A DNA stretch of 64,000 bases, from NCBI RefSeq assembly GCF_014212125.1, contig NZ_JACJVP010000017.1, forward strand, positions 1 through 64,000. The letters run 5' to 3'. Each line of letters opens with the position of its first letter. The first letter of the stretch is position 1. This DNA comes from Cohnella nanjingensis. Its GTDB lineage: Bacteria; Bacillota; Bacilli; Paenibacillales; Paenibacillaceae. This document shows positions 15,824 to 24,730 of the stretch, piece after piece. Position numbers and translations under genes: made by a program. Below the pieces are notes generated by a model. That model was given only the letters and a program-made list of their open reading frames with translations, had not been told where the DNA came from and made no database searches.

Positions 15824-16420
15824 GTGAACCGAAGCCACGAAGTCGAATACTGCAACCTAGAGCTTCGATTCGATCGCAGGCAGATACAGAATTTGATCCG
15901 GGAGCTCATCCAAGAAGGCTATTCCCTCTATTGGAACGAGAGCGAGCATCAGTTCCTCATCTCCGTCCGGACCGGGCGCAAGCTGCTCAAGCTACGCTTC
16001 CAACGCACCCAGAACCGCTACAAGATGGTGGGAGATTATCTCGTCAAGGACGAGAAGCTGGCCTACTTCATCGAGAAGCTGATCAACGACTCCCGGGGGC
16101 ACGCCGTCGTCAAGCGGTTTCGAGATCGTCAGGTACTCATCGAGAACATCATGTTTGGTGAAATCATACGTCTCGTGGAGGTGTCAGGCATGGAACATCG
16201 GATTATTTTCCAGAAGCGCCCTCAGATTACGGTAGAAGACATGATTCAGGCCTATAAATCCAAGAGAGCCGAGCACCGGGCGGGCGTCTTGCGTCTTGAA
16301 ATCGATTACGAGCTCGCGATGCTTCACGAAGCCTTGCAGGAAGGACGATCCGAGGATGCGGAAGCATGCAAGCAGAAGCTGGCGGTCATGCGCACCGAAA
16401 GTCTGCAGCTTGAGCTTTAA
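15824..16420 (+). CDS. Conserved hypothetical protein, alpha/beta N-domain and helical tail
   Basis: 198 residues from a GTG at 15824 placed 9 nt after AGGAGG; the ATG at 15818 is only 3 nt from it. The N-terminal 110 residues (LRFDRRQIQNLIRELIQEGYSLYWNESEHQFLISV...RYKMVGDYLVKDEKLAYFIEKLI...HAVVKRFRDRQVLIENI) resemble a Paenibacillus protein often labelled, probably wrongly, as a non-ribosomal peptide synthetase module. The last 60 residues are charged helices (RAEHRAGVLRLEIDYELAMLHEALQEG). No catalytic motif is seen. Confidence 0.7.
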   Translation: MNRSHEVEYCNLELRFDRRQIQNLIRELIQEGYSLYWNESEHQFLISVRTGRKLLKLRFQRTQNRYKMVGDYLVKDEKLAYFIEKLINDSRGHAVVKRFRDRQVLIENIMFGEIIRLVEVSGMEHRIIFQKRPQITVEDMIQAYKSKRAEHRAGVLRLEIDYELAMLHEALQEGRSEDAEACKQKLAVMRTESLQLEL

Positions 16421-16445
16421 GCCGACGTTAACGCCACATACCGAT

Positions 16446-16476
16446 AACGGACGTTCCTTGGGGACGTCCGTTTTTC
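16446..16476 (+). terminator. Terminator of the 15824-16420 gene
   Basis: ACGGACGTTCC / GGGGACGTCCGT hairpin followed by TTTTTCGTTCT. Confidence 0.8.
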
Positions 16477-16545
16477 GTTCTATCCTTTTCCGCGTTGAAC
16501 GGTTAAAATGTGGGATGTGAATAATGTGGAAGGGGAGGAATCAGA

Positions 16546-17199
16546 ATGAAGTTAGCGCATGGCGACAAGTTGGTCATGATCGGCGATTCCATCACGGATT
16601 GCGGGCGGGGCCGGCCGATCGGGGAAGGTCTTGGCGACGGTCTGGGCAGGGGGTACGTCTCGCTGGTGGACGGGCTGCTCCAGACGGTCTATCCGCAGAC
16701 GGCGGTACGGATCGTCAACGTGGGAACGAGCGGCAATACGGTCCGCGATCTGAATGCGCGGTGGCAGACGGACGTGCTCGATCTAAAGCCCGATTGGCTG
16801 TCGGTCATGATCGGCACGAACGACGTCTGGCGCCAGTACGATCAGCCTTACATCAAGGAATCCCACGTGTACGCGGACGAATACGAGACGACGCTGGACG
16901 CGCTCGTCGAGAAGACGAAGAAAACGGTTAAAGGCATCGTGCTCATGACGCCGTTCTATCTCGAGCCGAACAAGGGCGACGCCATGCGGGCGACGATGGA
17001 CGCCTACGGCGCGATCGTGAAGCGGACGGCCGAGAAACACGGTACGCTGTTCGTCGACACGCAGGCCGCGTTCGACAAGGTGCTGGCGCACATCTATCCG
17101 GCAACGATCGCCTGGGACCGCGTTCATCCGAGCACGGGCGGACATCTCACGCTGGCCAAGGCGTTCTTGGACGCGCTGGACTTTTCCTGGAACGGATGA
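16546..17199 (+). CDS. SGNH/GDSL-family esterase
   Basis: 217 residues after GGGGAGG. The GDSL blocks are clear: block I VMIGDSITDCGRG (nucleophile Ser near residue 15), block II Gly in NVGTSGNTV, block III GTND, and block V WDRVHPSTGGH with the catalytic Asp and His. It has no signal peptide, so it is a cytoplasmic SGNH hydrolase. Plausible substrates are acylated or acetylated sugars, as for rhamnogalacturonan acetylesterase-like relatives; sequence alone does not decide. It is followed by gndA in the same direction, with a separate promoter-like region in between. Confidence 0.88.
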   Translation: MKLAHGDKLVMIGDSITDCGRGRPIGEGLGDGLGRGYVSLVDGLLQTVYPQTAVRIVNVGTSGNTVRDLNARWQTDVLDLKPDWLSVMIGTNDVWRQYDQPYIKESHVYADEYETTLDALVEKTKKTVKGIVLMTPFYLEPNKGDAMRATMDAYGAIVKRTAEKHGTLFVDTQAAFDKVLAHIYPATIAWDRVHPSTGGHLTLAKAFLDALDFSWNG

Positions 17200-17316
17200 A
17201 AGCAGAAAGATAGTTTTCATATCGGGGTAAAAAGAGTACAATAAGCAATGTTGAATCGCGGCGAAGCCGTGAGGATCGGCATGGGAAAAATACGGTTCAA
17301 AGGAAGGAAACGAAAC

Positions 17317-18732
17317 ATGTCTAAAGCAAACATCGGCGTCGTCGGCATGGCCGTCATGGGACGCAACCTGGCATTGAACATCGAGAGCCGCGGCTTCAAG
17401 GTAGCCGTCTATAACCGCTCCCGGGAGAAGACAGACGACTTGATGAACACGGACGGCAAAGGCAAGAACCTCGTGCCGACGTACTCCGTCGAAGAGTTCG
17501 TCGCTTCGCTCGAGAAGCCCCGCAAGATTCTGATCATGGTGCAAGCGGGCTCCGGCACCGACGCGACTATCGCGTCGTTGACGCCGCACCTCGACAAGGG
17601 CGACATCATCATCGACGGCGGCAACGCCTACTTCCCGGACACCCAACGCCGCAGCAATGACCTGACCGAACGCGGCTTCAACTTTATCGGCACCGGCGTA
17701 TCCGGCGGCGAAGAGGGCGCGCTCAAAGGCCCGTCCATCATGCCGGGCGGACCTGAAGAAGCTTACCGTCTCGTCGAGCCGATCCTGACGGGCATCTCCG
17801 CGAAGGTGAACGGCGACCCTTGCTGTACCTACATCGGACCGGACGGCGCGGGCCACTACGTGAAGATGGTGCACAACGGCATCGAGTACGGCGACATGCA
17901 GCTGATCTGCGAAGCCTACCAGCTGCTGAAGGACGTACTGGGCGTCTCCACGGACGAGCTGCACGAGATCTTCAAAGAATGGAACAAGGGCGAGCTCGAC
18001 AGCTACCTGATCGAGATCACGACCGACATCTTCGCCGAGAAGGATCCGGAGACCGGCAAGCCGATGGTCGACGTCATCCTCGACTCCGCGGGCCAGAAAG
18101 GCACCGGCAAGTGGACGAGTCAAAGCTCGCTCGATCTGGGCGTGCCGCTGTCCATCATCACGGAATCCGTCTTCTCCCGCTTCCTGTCCGCGATGAAGGA
18201 AGAGCGCGTCGCCGCGAGCAAAGTGCTCAAGGGACCGAAGACGTCCGCGTTCACGGGCGACAAGGCGGCATTCATCGAGAGCGTGCGCAAAGCGCTGTTC
18301 GCGAGCAAGATCTGCTCCTACGCGCAAGGCTTCGCGCAAATGCGCGCGGCTTCGGATGAGTACAACTGGAACTTGCAGTACGGCAACATCGCGATGATCT
18401 TCCGCGGCGGCTGCATCATCCGCGCCCGCTTCCTGCAGAACATCAAGGATGCCTACGACCGCGACCCGGCGCTGCGCAACCTGCTGCTGGACGAGTACTT
18501 CAAGGGCGTCGTCGAATCGTATCAGGACGCCTGGCGCGAAGTGGTCGGCACGGCCGTCCAATACGGCATTCCGGTGCCTTCGTTCGCGAGCGCCCTGGCA
18601 TACTACGACAGCTACCGCTCCGAGCGTCTGCCGGCCAACCTGCTCCAAGCGCAGCGCGACTACTTCGGCGCGCACACGTTCAAGCGCCTGGACAAGGAAG
18701 GCACGTTCCACCACAACTGGCTGCACAACTAA
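17317..18732 (+). CDS. gndA: 6-phosphogluconate dehydrogenase (decarboxylating)
   Basis: 471 residues, the family length; the ATG follows AAAGGAAGG. N-terminal Rossmann motif [21 protein letters not shown] with the NADP-selecting YNRSREKT. Signature [38 protein letters not shown], the catalytic Lys in [21 protein letters not shown], then [20 protein letters not shown] and the C-terminal tail [14 protein letters not shown]. It converts 6-phosphogluconate to ribulose-5-phosphate, CO2 and NADPH in the oxidative pentose-phosphate pathway. A TACAAT -10-like box at 17237-17242 suggests its own promoter. Confidence 0.97.
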   Translation: MSKANIGVVGMAVMGRNLALNIESRGFKVAVYNRSREKTDDLMNTDGKGKNLVPTYSVEEFVASLEKPRKILIMVQAGSGTDATIASLTPHLDKGDIIIDGGNAYFPDTQRRSNDLTERGFNFIGTGVSGGEEGALKGPSIMPGGPEEAYRLVEPILTGISAKVNGDPCCTYIGPDGAGHYVKMVHNGIEYGDMQLICEAYQLLKDVLGVSTDELHEIFKEWNKGELDSYLIEITTDIFAEKDPETGKPMVDVILDSAGQKGTGKWTSQSSLDLGVPLSIITESVFSRFLSAMKEERVAASKVLKGPKTSAFTGDKAAFIESVRKALFASKICSYAQGFAQMRAASDEYNWNLQYGNIAMIFRGGCIIRARFLQNIKDAYDRDPALRNLLLDEYFKGVVESYQDAWREVVGTAVQYGIPVPSFASALAYYDSYRSERLPANLLQAQRDYFGAHTFKRLDKEGTFHHNWLHN

Positions 18733-18751
18733 TTCTCGCGCAGCCGCGTCT

Positions 18752-19036
18752 TTACAGCATGTCCGACAGCATGGCGCGCAAGCATTCCGCATCCTCGGCG
18801 CAAAGGCTCTGCCGCTGCACGAGGTGCATGGCGAGGCTGGCGTAGCACGCGAAGTGCGCCAGCAACTGTGGCCGATCGAGCTCCGACCATTCGGGCGCTC
18901 CATCGGCCACTTTTCTTTTGATGAAGTCGAGCGCCCAGAGCACGTCGTCCCGGCAGAGCGGGTAGTCCGGGTTCTGCAAGCGGCGAAGCATGTCGGAAGC
19001 GGGGAGCGGCCGACCGGTTGTCCGCGTAGGTTCCAT
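18752..19036 (-). CDS. Small helical hypothetical protein
   Basis: 94 residues from an ATG with AAAGGTG 9 nt upstream. Its composition is protein-like and helical (DVLWALDFIKRKVADGAPEWSELDRPQLLAHFACYASLAMHLVQRQ), with a short polar N-terminus. There are no transmembrane segments and no recognised domain. It is convergent with gndA (about 20 bp between stops) and divergent from aroK. The overlapping 105-residue frame is arginine/alanine-rich and less protein-like. Confidence 0.5.
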   Translation of the reverse strand: MEPTRTTGRPLPASDMLRRLQNPDYPLCRDDVLWALDFIKRKVADGAPEWSELDRPQLLAHFACYASLAMHLVQRQSLCAEDAECLRAMLSDML

Positions 19037-19171
19037 CTGGCATCACACCTTTGGAGAAGGACTTGTTTTACACTATCATCCTTACGGTAAAAGTCGTCAT
19101 TTTATACCTGCAGTCGATATGCTATGATAGGAAAAGCGTACAGGCCATGTCACGTGAGAGTGGGGAATAGG

Positions 19172-19699
19172 GTGTCTAGCGAGGAGTACAAATGCCGCAA
19201 CGTCGTGCTGGTCGGCTTTATGGGGACGGGCAAATCGACCGTGAGCAAGCTGCTCGCGGACCGGCTGGGCTGGTCCCGGATCGATACGGATGACGAGATC
19301 GCGCGGCGCGCCGGACGCAGCATCCCGGAGATCTTCGCGAACGAAGGAGAGTCGGCGTTCCGGGAGCTGGAGAGCGCGGTCATCCGCGACGTACTCGCCG
19401 GCGAGCGGCGCATCGTCGCCACGGGCGGCGGCGCCGTCCTGCGCGAGGAGAACCGCGCCGCCATGCTGGCGGACGGGCTCGTCGTCGCCCTGACGGCGGA
19501 CCGCGAGACGCTGCTGCGCCGCGTCATCGCGGGCGGCGAGGCCGCGGGCCGGCCGCTGCTCGCCGGCGACGCCGAGGCGCGCATCGACGCGCTGCTCGCC
19601 GCGAGGCGGCACGCGTACGACTTCGCGCACGTCGCGGTCGACACGTCCGGGCGGACGCCCGAAGAGATCGCGGAGCTGGTGCTCCGCGAGGTGTTATAG
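19172..19699 (+). CDS. aroK: Shikimate kinase
   Basis: 175 residues from a GTG at 19172; the start is uncertain because its RBS (GAGTGGGG) is weak, and an ATG at 19124 would add 16 residues. Walker A GFMGTGKST, the shikimate-binding DTDDEI (Asp) and RELES, GGGAV for the 3-hydroxyl pocket, and the lid AAGRPLL are present. It phosphorylates shikimate at O3 using ATP. aroA, two steps of function later, lies 1.2 kb downstream, with a rhodanese gene (-) and the fluoride-channel genes in between. Its stop overlaps the stop of the rhodanese gene by 6 bp. Confidence 0.95.
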   Translation: MSSEEYKCRNVVLVGFMGTGKSTVSKLLADRLGWSRIDTDDEIARRAGRSIPEIFANEGESAFRELESAVIRDVLAGERRIVATGGGAVLREENRAAMLADGLVVALTADRETLLRRVIAGGEAAGRPLLAGDAEARIDALLAARRHAYDFAHVAVDTSGRTPEEIAELVLREVL

Positions 19700-19996
19700 C
19701 TCGTTCCAGGCGAGCATGCCGCCGAGCATGTTGACCGGCTTCTCGAAGCCGAGCTCCGCGAGGTATTCGCAGGCGCGTCCGCTGCGGCCGCCGCTGCGGC
19801 AGATGAAGACGACTTCGCCTTCGCGCGGAATCTCGTCCAGCCGCTGCGGGATCGTGCCGAGCGGGATATGCACGGCGCCGGGGATCATGCCTTGGGCGAC
19901 TTCGTCGTCCTCGCGGACGTCGATGAGATGAATCTTCTCTCCGGCATCGAGCCGGGCCTTTAATTGTTCGACGGTCGTCGTCTCGAAGGTACTCAT
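19694..19996 (-). CDS. Single-domain rhodanese
   Basis: 100 residues; the ATG at 19994-19996 has AAAGGA upstream. Full rhodanese domain: LIDVREDDEVAQGMIPGAVHIPLG, then the catalytic Cys loop FICRSGGRSGRAC, and MLGGMLAWNEL at the C-terminus. It has a thiosulfate/persulfide sulfurtransferase-type active site, cytoplasmic. It resembles the small YqhL/YtwF-type rhodaneses. It overlaps the end of aroK tail-to-tail. Confidence 0.92.
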   Translation of the reverse strand: MSTFETTTVEQLKARLDAGEKIHLIDVREDDEVAQGMIPGAVHIPLGTIPQRLDEIPREGEVVFICRSGGRSGRACEYLAELGFEKPVNMLGGMLAWNEL

Positions 19997-20094
19997 CGGG
20001 ATCGTTCCTTTCCGTTTACCGATTAGGTTCAGACTCCTCCTAAGAATACGGCGGCAAGCCTGACAAATCAACTGCGGCAAGGAAGCGATAGGGA

Positions 20095-20472
20095 ATGGGC
20101 GCAACGATCGCGGTCGCCGTGGCGGGATTCTTCGGCGCCGCCGCCCGCTACGGCCTGACGCTGCTCCTGCCGGACGGCGGGGGAGCGGGGTGGCCATGGG
20201 CGACCCTGTTCATTAACTTAAGCGGCTCGTTCTTGCTGGGGCTGCTCCTGGGGTACGCCATGCGGCGCCCCCTGGCGGCCTGGCTGAGAGAAGCCGCCGG
20301 CACCGGATTTCTTGGCGCCTTTACGACATTCAGCGCTTTCAATGCGCAGCTCTGGGGAATGGTCCAGCATCAAGCCTATCTGTCCGCCGCGGTGTACGCG
20401 GCCGCTAGCGGGCTGGTCGGCTGGGGCCTCGCGGCGCTCGGCCTCTCTTGGGGAAGGGGGCGGCAGACTTGA
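20095..20472 (+). CDS. crcB1: Fluoride channel subunit FluC/CrcB, first copy
   Basis: 125 residues with AAGGAAG 10 nt upstream. Four membrane spans. The family motifs GAAARYGLTLLLP, WPWATLFINLSGSFLLGLLLG (the Asn of the NxxGSFxLG pore motif) and GFLGAFTTFSAF are present. FluC forms antiparallel dimers that export fluoride. Its stop overlaps the TTG start of the second copy (TTGA), so the two are co-translated and probably form a heterodimer. No fluoride-riboswitch consensus was seen in the roughly 100 bp upstream. Confidence 0.93.
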   Translation: MGATIAVAVAGFFGAAARYGLTLLLPDGGGAGWPWATLFINLSGSFLLGLLLGYAMRRPLAAWLREAAGTGFLGAFTTFSAFNAQLWGMVQHQAYLSAAVYAAASGLVGWGLAALGLSWGRGRQT

Positions 20473-20846
20473 CTCATTGGCAGATCGCCGGCTTGGTCGG
20501 TCTAGGGGGTACGATCGGCGCGTTGCTGCGTTACGGCGCATCGCGCTATGCCGCCCTGCGCAAGTCCAAGCCCCACTACGCGACGCTTGCCGTGAACGTC
20601 TGCGGCTCGCTCGCCATGGGCATCTTGGCCGGGTTGGACTGGCGAGACGATCAGCCAGCGACCTATGCGTTCTTAGGGACGGGAATCCTGGGCGGATTGA
20701 CGACCTATTCGACGCTGAACGTTCAGAAGGCGACGATGCGGCGCGAAGGGCGCGGGCGGCAGCTTGCCGGCTACGCGGCCGCGACGTACCTGGGCGGTTG
20801 GGCGGCATTCGCGGCGGGCTGGACGATCGGCCGGGCGATCCGATGA
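20469..20846 (+). CDS. crcB2: Fluoride channel subunit FluC/CrcB, second copy
   Basis: 125 residues from a TTG at 20469 with GAAGGGGG 8 nt upstream. Motifs: GGTIGALLRYGASR, YATLAVNVCGSLAMGILAG (NxxGS variant) and TGILGGLTTYSTL. Four membrane spans. The pair with the upstream copy fits the two-gene heterodimeric FluC arrangement common in Gram-positive bacteria. It is followed 43 bp later by aroA in the same direction, probably one transcript. Confidence 0.92.
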   Translation: MTHWQIAGLVGLGGTIGALLRYGASRYAALRKSKPHYATLAVNVCGSLAMGILAGLDWRDDQPATYAFLGTGILGGLTTYSTLNVQKATMRREGRGRQLAGYAAATYLGGWAAFAAGWTIGRAIR

Positions 20847-20889
20847 ATGACATAACCGTGTTAGACGTATAGAAGGAGCGTATGTACAG

Positions 20890-22182
20890 ATGGATATGAT
20901 CGTGACGCCTACGGGGCGGCTGCAAGGTGAACTTCAGGCGTTGTCCTCCAAAAATTATACGACCCGCTATCTGCTCGTCGCCGCCCTCGCGGACGGCACG
21001 AGCACGATCCGGTATCCCGCGCACAGCGAGGACAGCGACGCGCTGCGCCGCTGCGTGCGCGACCTGGGCGCCGTCATCGAGGAAGACGACGAGCGGATCG
21101 TCATCACCGGCTTCGGCAAGCATCCCCGCCAGATCCAGGAGCTTGACGTCGGCAACGCCGGCGCCGTCCTGCGCTTCCTGATGGCGGTCGCGGCGCTGCT
21201 CCCGGAAGTCACGTTCGTGAACAACTATCCGGAGTCGCTGGGCAAGCGGCCGCACGACGACCTGATCCAAGCCCTGCAGAGCATGGGCGTTGCGATCGAG
21301 CACCGCGAAGGCAAGCTGCCGATCACGATCCGCGGCGGCGCGCCGCGCGGCGGCAAGATCCAGGTGTCCGGCAGCGTCAGCTCCCAATTCCTGAGCGCGC
21401 TGCTGTTCCTGACGCCGCTGCTGGACGAGGACAGCGAGATCGAAGTGCTGCACGACCTGAAGTCCAAAGTCGTCATCGGCCAGACGCTGGAGGTGCTGGC
21501 GCAAGCGGGCATCGTCGTCGAAGCGTCCGAAGATCTGATGCGCTATCGCGTCCCGGGCCGTCAAGCTTACAAGGCGCAGGAATACACGGTACAGGGCGAC
21601 TATCCCGGTTCGGCGGCCATTCTGGCCGCGGCCGCAGTGACGACGTCCGACGTGACGGTGCACCGACTGCTCGAGCAGAGCAAGCAGGGCGAACGCGCGG
21701 TCGTCGACGTCCTGAAGGCGATGAACGTGCCGCTGACGCACGAGAACGGCGTCGTCCACGTGAGGGGCAACGGCAAGCTCACCGCCGGAGAGTTCGACGG
21801 AGACGAATTTACGGACGGCGTGCTCGCGATGGTCGCCGCCGCGGTATTCGCCGAAGGGACGTCCCGGTTCTATAATGTAGAGAACCTCCGCTACAAGGAG
21901 TGCGACCGCATCACGGATTACCTGAACGAGCTGCGCCTAGCCGGCGCGAACGTCGAGGAGAGGCGCGACGAGATCATCGTGCACGGCCGTCCGGAGGGCG
22001 TCGAGGGCGGCGTCGAGGTCGACGCGCACTACGACCACCGCGTCATCATGGCGCTGACGGTCGTCAGCCTGCGCGCCAAGCAGCCGATCCGCATCAAGGA
22101 CGCGCACCACGTCGCGAAGTCGTACCCGAACTACTTCGATCACCTGCGGGCGCTTGGCGCGCAGGTGCAGTGGGTAGAATAA
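20890..22182 (+). CDS. aroA: 3-phosphoshikimate 1-carboxyvinyltransferase (EPSP synthase), divergent active site
   Basis: 430 residues, starting 11 nt after AGAAGGAG. Most EPSP-synthase ligands are present: K21 and R26 (SSKNYTTR), N89-A-G91 and R95 (GNAGAVLRF), SSQFLSALLF, the Asp in FTDGVLAMVAA, YKECDRI, YDHRVIMAL and the PEP lysine in HVAKSYPNYF. Three usual residues differ: the Ser after the first Lys is Asn22, and the GNAGTAxRP segment reads Ala at the Thr and Phe at the Pro. It condenses shikimate-3-phosphate with PEP. MurA, which lacks the KECDR and DHR motifs in this form, is excluded. Same strand as aroK and crcB genes. Confidence 0.9.
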   Translation: MDMIVTPTGRLQGELQALSSKNYTTRYLLVAALADGTSTIRYPAHSEDSDALRRCVRDLGAVIEEDDERIVITGFGKHPRQIQELDVGNAGAVLRFLMAVAALLPEVTFVNNYPESLGKRPHDDLIQALQSMGVAIEHREGKLPITIRGGAPRGGKIQVSGSVSSQFLSALLFLTPLLDEDSEIEVLHDLKSKVVIGQTLEVLAQAGIVVEASEDLMRYRVPGRQAYKAQEYTVQGDYPGSAAILAAAAVTTSDVTVHRLLEQSKQGERAVVDVLKAMNVPLTHENGVVHVRGNGKLTAGEFDGDEFTDGVLAMVAAAVFAEGTSRFYNVENLRYKECDRITDYLNELRLAGANVEERRDEIIVHGRPEGVEGGVEVDAHYDHRVIMALTVVSLRAKQPIRIKDAHHVAKSYPNYFDHLRALGAQVQWVE

Positions 22183-22224
22183 GGGAACCGCAAGCCCATT
22201 TTGTTCCTTGGAGGGTGAAGCCTT

Positions 22225-22653
22225 ATGGCATTCGAGAATCCGTCGCGCGAGGAGATCAAGACGATCCTGCAGCACGCGAACACGATCGCGGTCGTCGGCC
22301 TGTCGGACGATCCGTCGAAGACGAGCCACATGGTATCGGAGGCGATGCAGCGCAAAGGGTACCGGATCATCCCGGTCAATCCGAACGCGGAGACGATCCT
22401 CGGCGAGAAATGCTATGCGAAGCTGGCGGACGTCCCCGAGCCGATCGATATCGTGAACGTCTTCCGCCGGCCGGAGCACACGCCGCCCATCGCGGAGGAA
22501 GCGGTGGCCGCGGGGGCGAAGGTGCTGTGGTTGCAGCTCGGCATCGCAAACGACGAAGCGGCGCGGATCGCGCAAGCGGGCGGTCTCACGATCATCATGG
22601 ACCGCTGCATCAAAGTCGAGGATTCCATCCTGCTGCCCCACGGCAAACAGTAA
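22225..22653 (+). CDS. CoA-binding domain protein (YccU-like)
   Basis: 142 residues after TTGGAGGGTG. A single Rossmann-like CoA-binding domain: TIAVVGLSDDPSKTSHMVSEAMQRKGYRIIPVNPNAETILGEKCYAKLADVPEPIDIVNVFR...LWLQLGIANDEAARIAQAGGLTIIMDRCIKVE. The MDRCIK near the C-terminus is typical of the family. It binds CoA or a related nucleotide; the physiological role is unknown. Follows aroA by 42 bp. Confidence 0.9.
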   Translation: MAFENPSREEIKTILQHANTIAVVGLSDDPSKTSHMVSEAMQRKGYRIIPVNPNAETILGEKCYAKLADVPEPIDIVNVFRRPEHTPPIAEEAVAAGAKVLWLQLGIANDEAARIAQAGGLTIIMDRCIKVEDSILLPHGKQ

Positions 22654-22669
22654 ATCGGCCGCTCCAAGC

Positions 22670-22726
22670 CGGGACGGACTCCGCCGAAGTCGCGCTGCGC
22701 TTCGCGGAGCCCGTCCCCGTTTATTT
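22670..22726 (+). terminator. Probable terminator before the PTS operon
   Basis: GGGACGG / CCGTCCC outer stem with an inner CTCCGCCGAAG / CTTCGCGGAG stem, followed by CGTTTATTT. Confidence 0.6.
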
Positions 22727-22792
22727 CTCATCCCGAATGGGATACGGCGCGTCTTCAGAGAAGTCGGCAAAGCCGTTTTGATTTGTCGTCAT

Positions 22793-22807
22793 CAAGAGCG
22801 CTTCCAT
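22793..22807 (-). promoter_or_regulatory. Weak candidate CcpA site (cre) upstream of the PTS operon
   Basis: The reverse strand reads ATGGAAGCGCTCTTG, matching the conserved ATGNAANCG half of the cre consensus but missing the distal C and last W. It is about 40 bp before the EIICBA start. Confidence 0.3.
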
Positions 22808-22843
22808 TCTATACAACCATAGAAAGGAGAGGTTCCGAAGATC

Positions 22844-24730
22844 ATGTTCGGCGTGGGCTTCCTCCAACGGCTGGGACGGGCGATGATGCTGCCGATGACG
22901 GTGCTGCCCGCCGCCTCCGTCTTCCTGCTCCTGTCGCGCCTGCCTTGGGATTCGTTCGGCTGGCCGACGGCGCCCGATCTGCTCCATGCGGCGGGCATGG
23001 CCATGTTCCAGTACATTCCCTATGTGTTCGCCGTCGGCATCGCGCTAGGACTCTCCAATCAGTCGGTTCACGCGGGGATGGCCGCCCTGTCGGGCATGCT
23101 CATCTTCGGGGCGGTCACGGCGAGCTTCGACCCCGGCGGCGTGCAGCCTTCGATGTTCGCGGCCGTCGTCATCGGCATCCTGTCGGGTTGGGCGAGCGAG
23201 CGGTTCAAGTCGTTCCAACTGCCGGAGTCGCTGCAGTTCTTCGGCGGCTCGCGCTTCGTGCCGATCTTCATGAGCGCCGTGTCGTTCCTGTTCGCCTGGC
23301 TCATGATCGGCGTCGGGCAGGGGGTGCTCGCCTGGATCAACGCTTCCGGCGACATCGTGAATTCGGCGGGCGGCTTCGGCGTCTTCCTGTACGGCTTCCT
23401 GCACCGGATTCTCGTCGCCTTCGGCCTTCACCATCTGTTGAATCATCTGTTCTGGTTCCAGGTAGGCGAGTATCAGACGCCGGGCGGCGGCGTCTTCTTC
23501 GGAGACTTGCCGCGATTCTTCGCCGGCGACCCGTCCGCGGGCATCTACATGGCCGGTCTCTATCCGATCATCATGTTCGCGCTGCCCGCGATCGCTTACG
23601 CCATCATTCACGAAGCTCGCGAGGATCTGAAGCCGAAGACGGCCAAGCAATTCCGCGTGGCGGCGCTGACGGCCTTCCTGACCGGCGTCACGGAGCCCGT
23701 CGAGTTCGCGTTCCTGTTCGTGGCGCCTTATCTGTACCTTGTGCATTCGCTCATCTCGGGCGGCGTCATGTGGCTGACCTACGAGCTGGGCGTCCGTTCG
23801 GGCTTCACGTTTTCGGCCGGGGCGCTGGAATACATCATCAACCTGCGCATCTCCCAGCGGGGATGGCTGATCATCCCGCTCGGTCTCGCGGTTGGCCTCG
23901 TCTACTACGTGCTGTTCCGCTGGAGCATCCGCAAGTTCCAGCTGTCCACGCCGGGGCGCGAGGATTCGACGCGGCTGGACGACTGGGCGGGCGACATTCC
24001 GTATCGCGCGCCGCTCGTGCTCCAAGCGCTCGGCGGCAAAGAGAACATCGTCCACCTCGAAGCGTGCATCACGAGGCTGCGCCTGACGCTCGCCGACGAT
24101 CGTCGGATTGACGTCAAGGCGCTGCGGCATCTGGGCGCGGCGGGCGTAATCCGGCTGGGCAGCGGCCACGTGCAGGTGGTGTTCGGCACTTACTCCGACC
24201 TTATCCGCGGAGAGATCGCCAAGCTGATGCAGCTGGACGTGCATCAGGTCCAGTTCCACGCGCCGGTGCAGGGTCGGATGATCCCGCTCGAGGAGGTCGA
24301 CGATCCGATCTTCGCGCAGAAGCTCGTCGGACGCGGCGTGGCCTTCATCCCGGACAAAGGCGAGCTGGTCGCGCCGGTGAGGGGCAAGATCATTCACCTC
24401 TACCCGACGCTTCACGCGATCGGCATACAGACGCCCGAAGGGCTAGAAGTGCTGCTGCACATCGGCATCAATACATCGCACTTGAAAGGCAAGGGCTTCA
24501 CGGCGCTCGTGAAGGAGGGGGACGAAGTGACCCCCGGCCAGCCGCTGATCCGGTTCCATTTGCCGACGCTCAAGGCGGAAGCCAAATCGCTGGCGACGCC
24601 GATGGTGATCACCAACTCGGACATCGTCCGGTCCTGGCGCTACGCGCCGTTTAAGACGGTGAAGAAAGGCCAGGCCGCGGTCATGTCCGTCGTCGTGCGG
24701 GAGAGAGAGAACAAGGGGGTAGAGTCATGA
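22844..24730 (+). CDS. nagE: PTS transporter EIICBA, N-acetylglucosamine/glucose family
   Basis: 628 residues; the ATG follows AAAGGAGAGG. The EIIC domain (1-370) has about ten spans, GLHHLLNHLFWFQVGEY (195-210) and the sugar-site GVTEPVEF (281-288). The EIIB domain (390-465) has the phospho-Cys408 in EACITRLRL. The EIIA(Glc)-type domain (475-620) has His524 (PTLHAIG) and the phospho-His539 (VLLHIGINT). The GLHHxLN...FWFQxGE block is nearest to GlcNAc-specific NagE-type permeases, but glucose cannot be excluded. It imports and phosphorylates the sugar. The stop overlaps the ptsI start (ATGA). Confidence 0.85.
   Translation: MFGVGFLQRLGRAMMLPMTVLPAASVFLLLSRLPWDSFGWPTAPDLLHAAGMAMFQYIPYVFAVGIALGLSNQSVHAGMAALSGMLIFGAVTASFDPGGVQPSMFAAVVIGILSGWASERFKSFQLPESLQFFGGSRFVPIFMSAVSFLFAWLMIGVGQGVLAWINASGDIVNSAGGFGVFLYGFLHRILVAFGLHHLLNHLFWFQVGEYQTPGGGVFFGDLPRFFAGDPSAGIYMAGLYPIIMFALPAIAYAIIHEAREDLKPKTAKQFRVAALTAFLTGVTEPVEFAFLFVAPYLYLVHSLISGGVMWLTYELGVRSGFTFSAGALEYIINLRISQRGWLIIPLGLAVGLVYYVLFRWSIRKFQLSTPGREDSTRLDDWAGDIPYRAPLVLQALGGKENIVHLEACITRLRLTLADDRRIDVKALRHLGAAGVIRLGSGHVQVVFGTYSDLIRGEIAKLMQLDVHQVQFHAPVQGRMIPLEEVDDPIFAQKLVGRGVAFIPDKGELVAPVRGKIIHLYPTLHAIGIQTPEGLEVLLHIGINTSHLKGKGFTALVKEGDEVTPGQPLIRFHLPTLKAEAKSLATPMVITNSDIVRSWRYAPFKTVKKGQAAVMSVVVRERENKGVES

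Noticed and set aside
16783..18903. 706-codon frame antisense to the GDSL and gndA genes
   Set aside because: It is the complement of two unmistakable enzymes; its His/Arg/Val-rich translation matches no protein pattern.
19997..20094. Fluoride riboswitch upstream of the crcB pair
   Set aside because: The expected conserved segments of the crcB motif RNA are not visible in the short leader.
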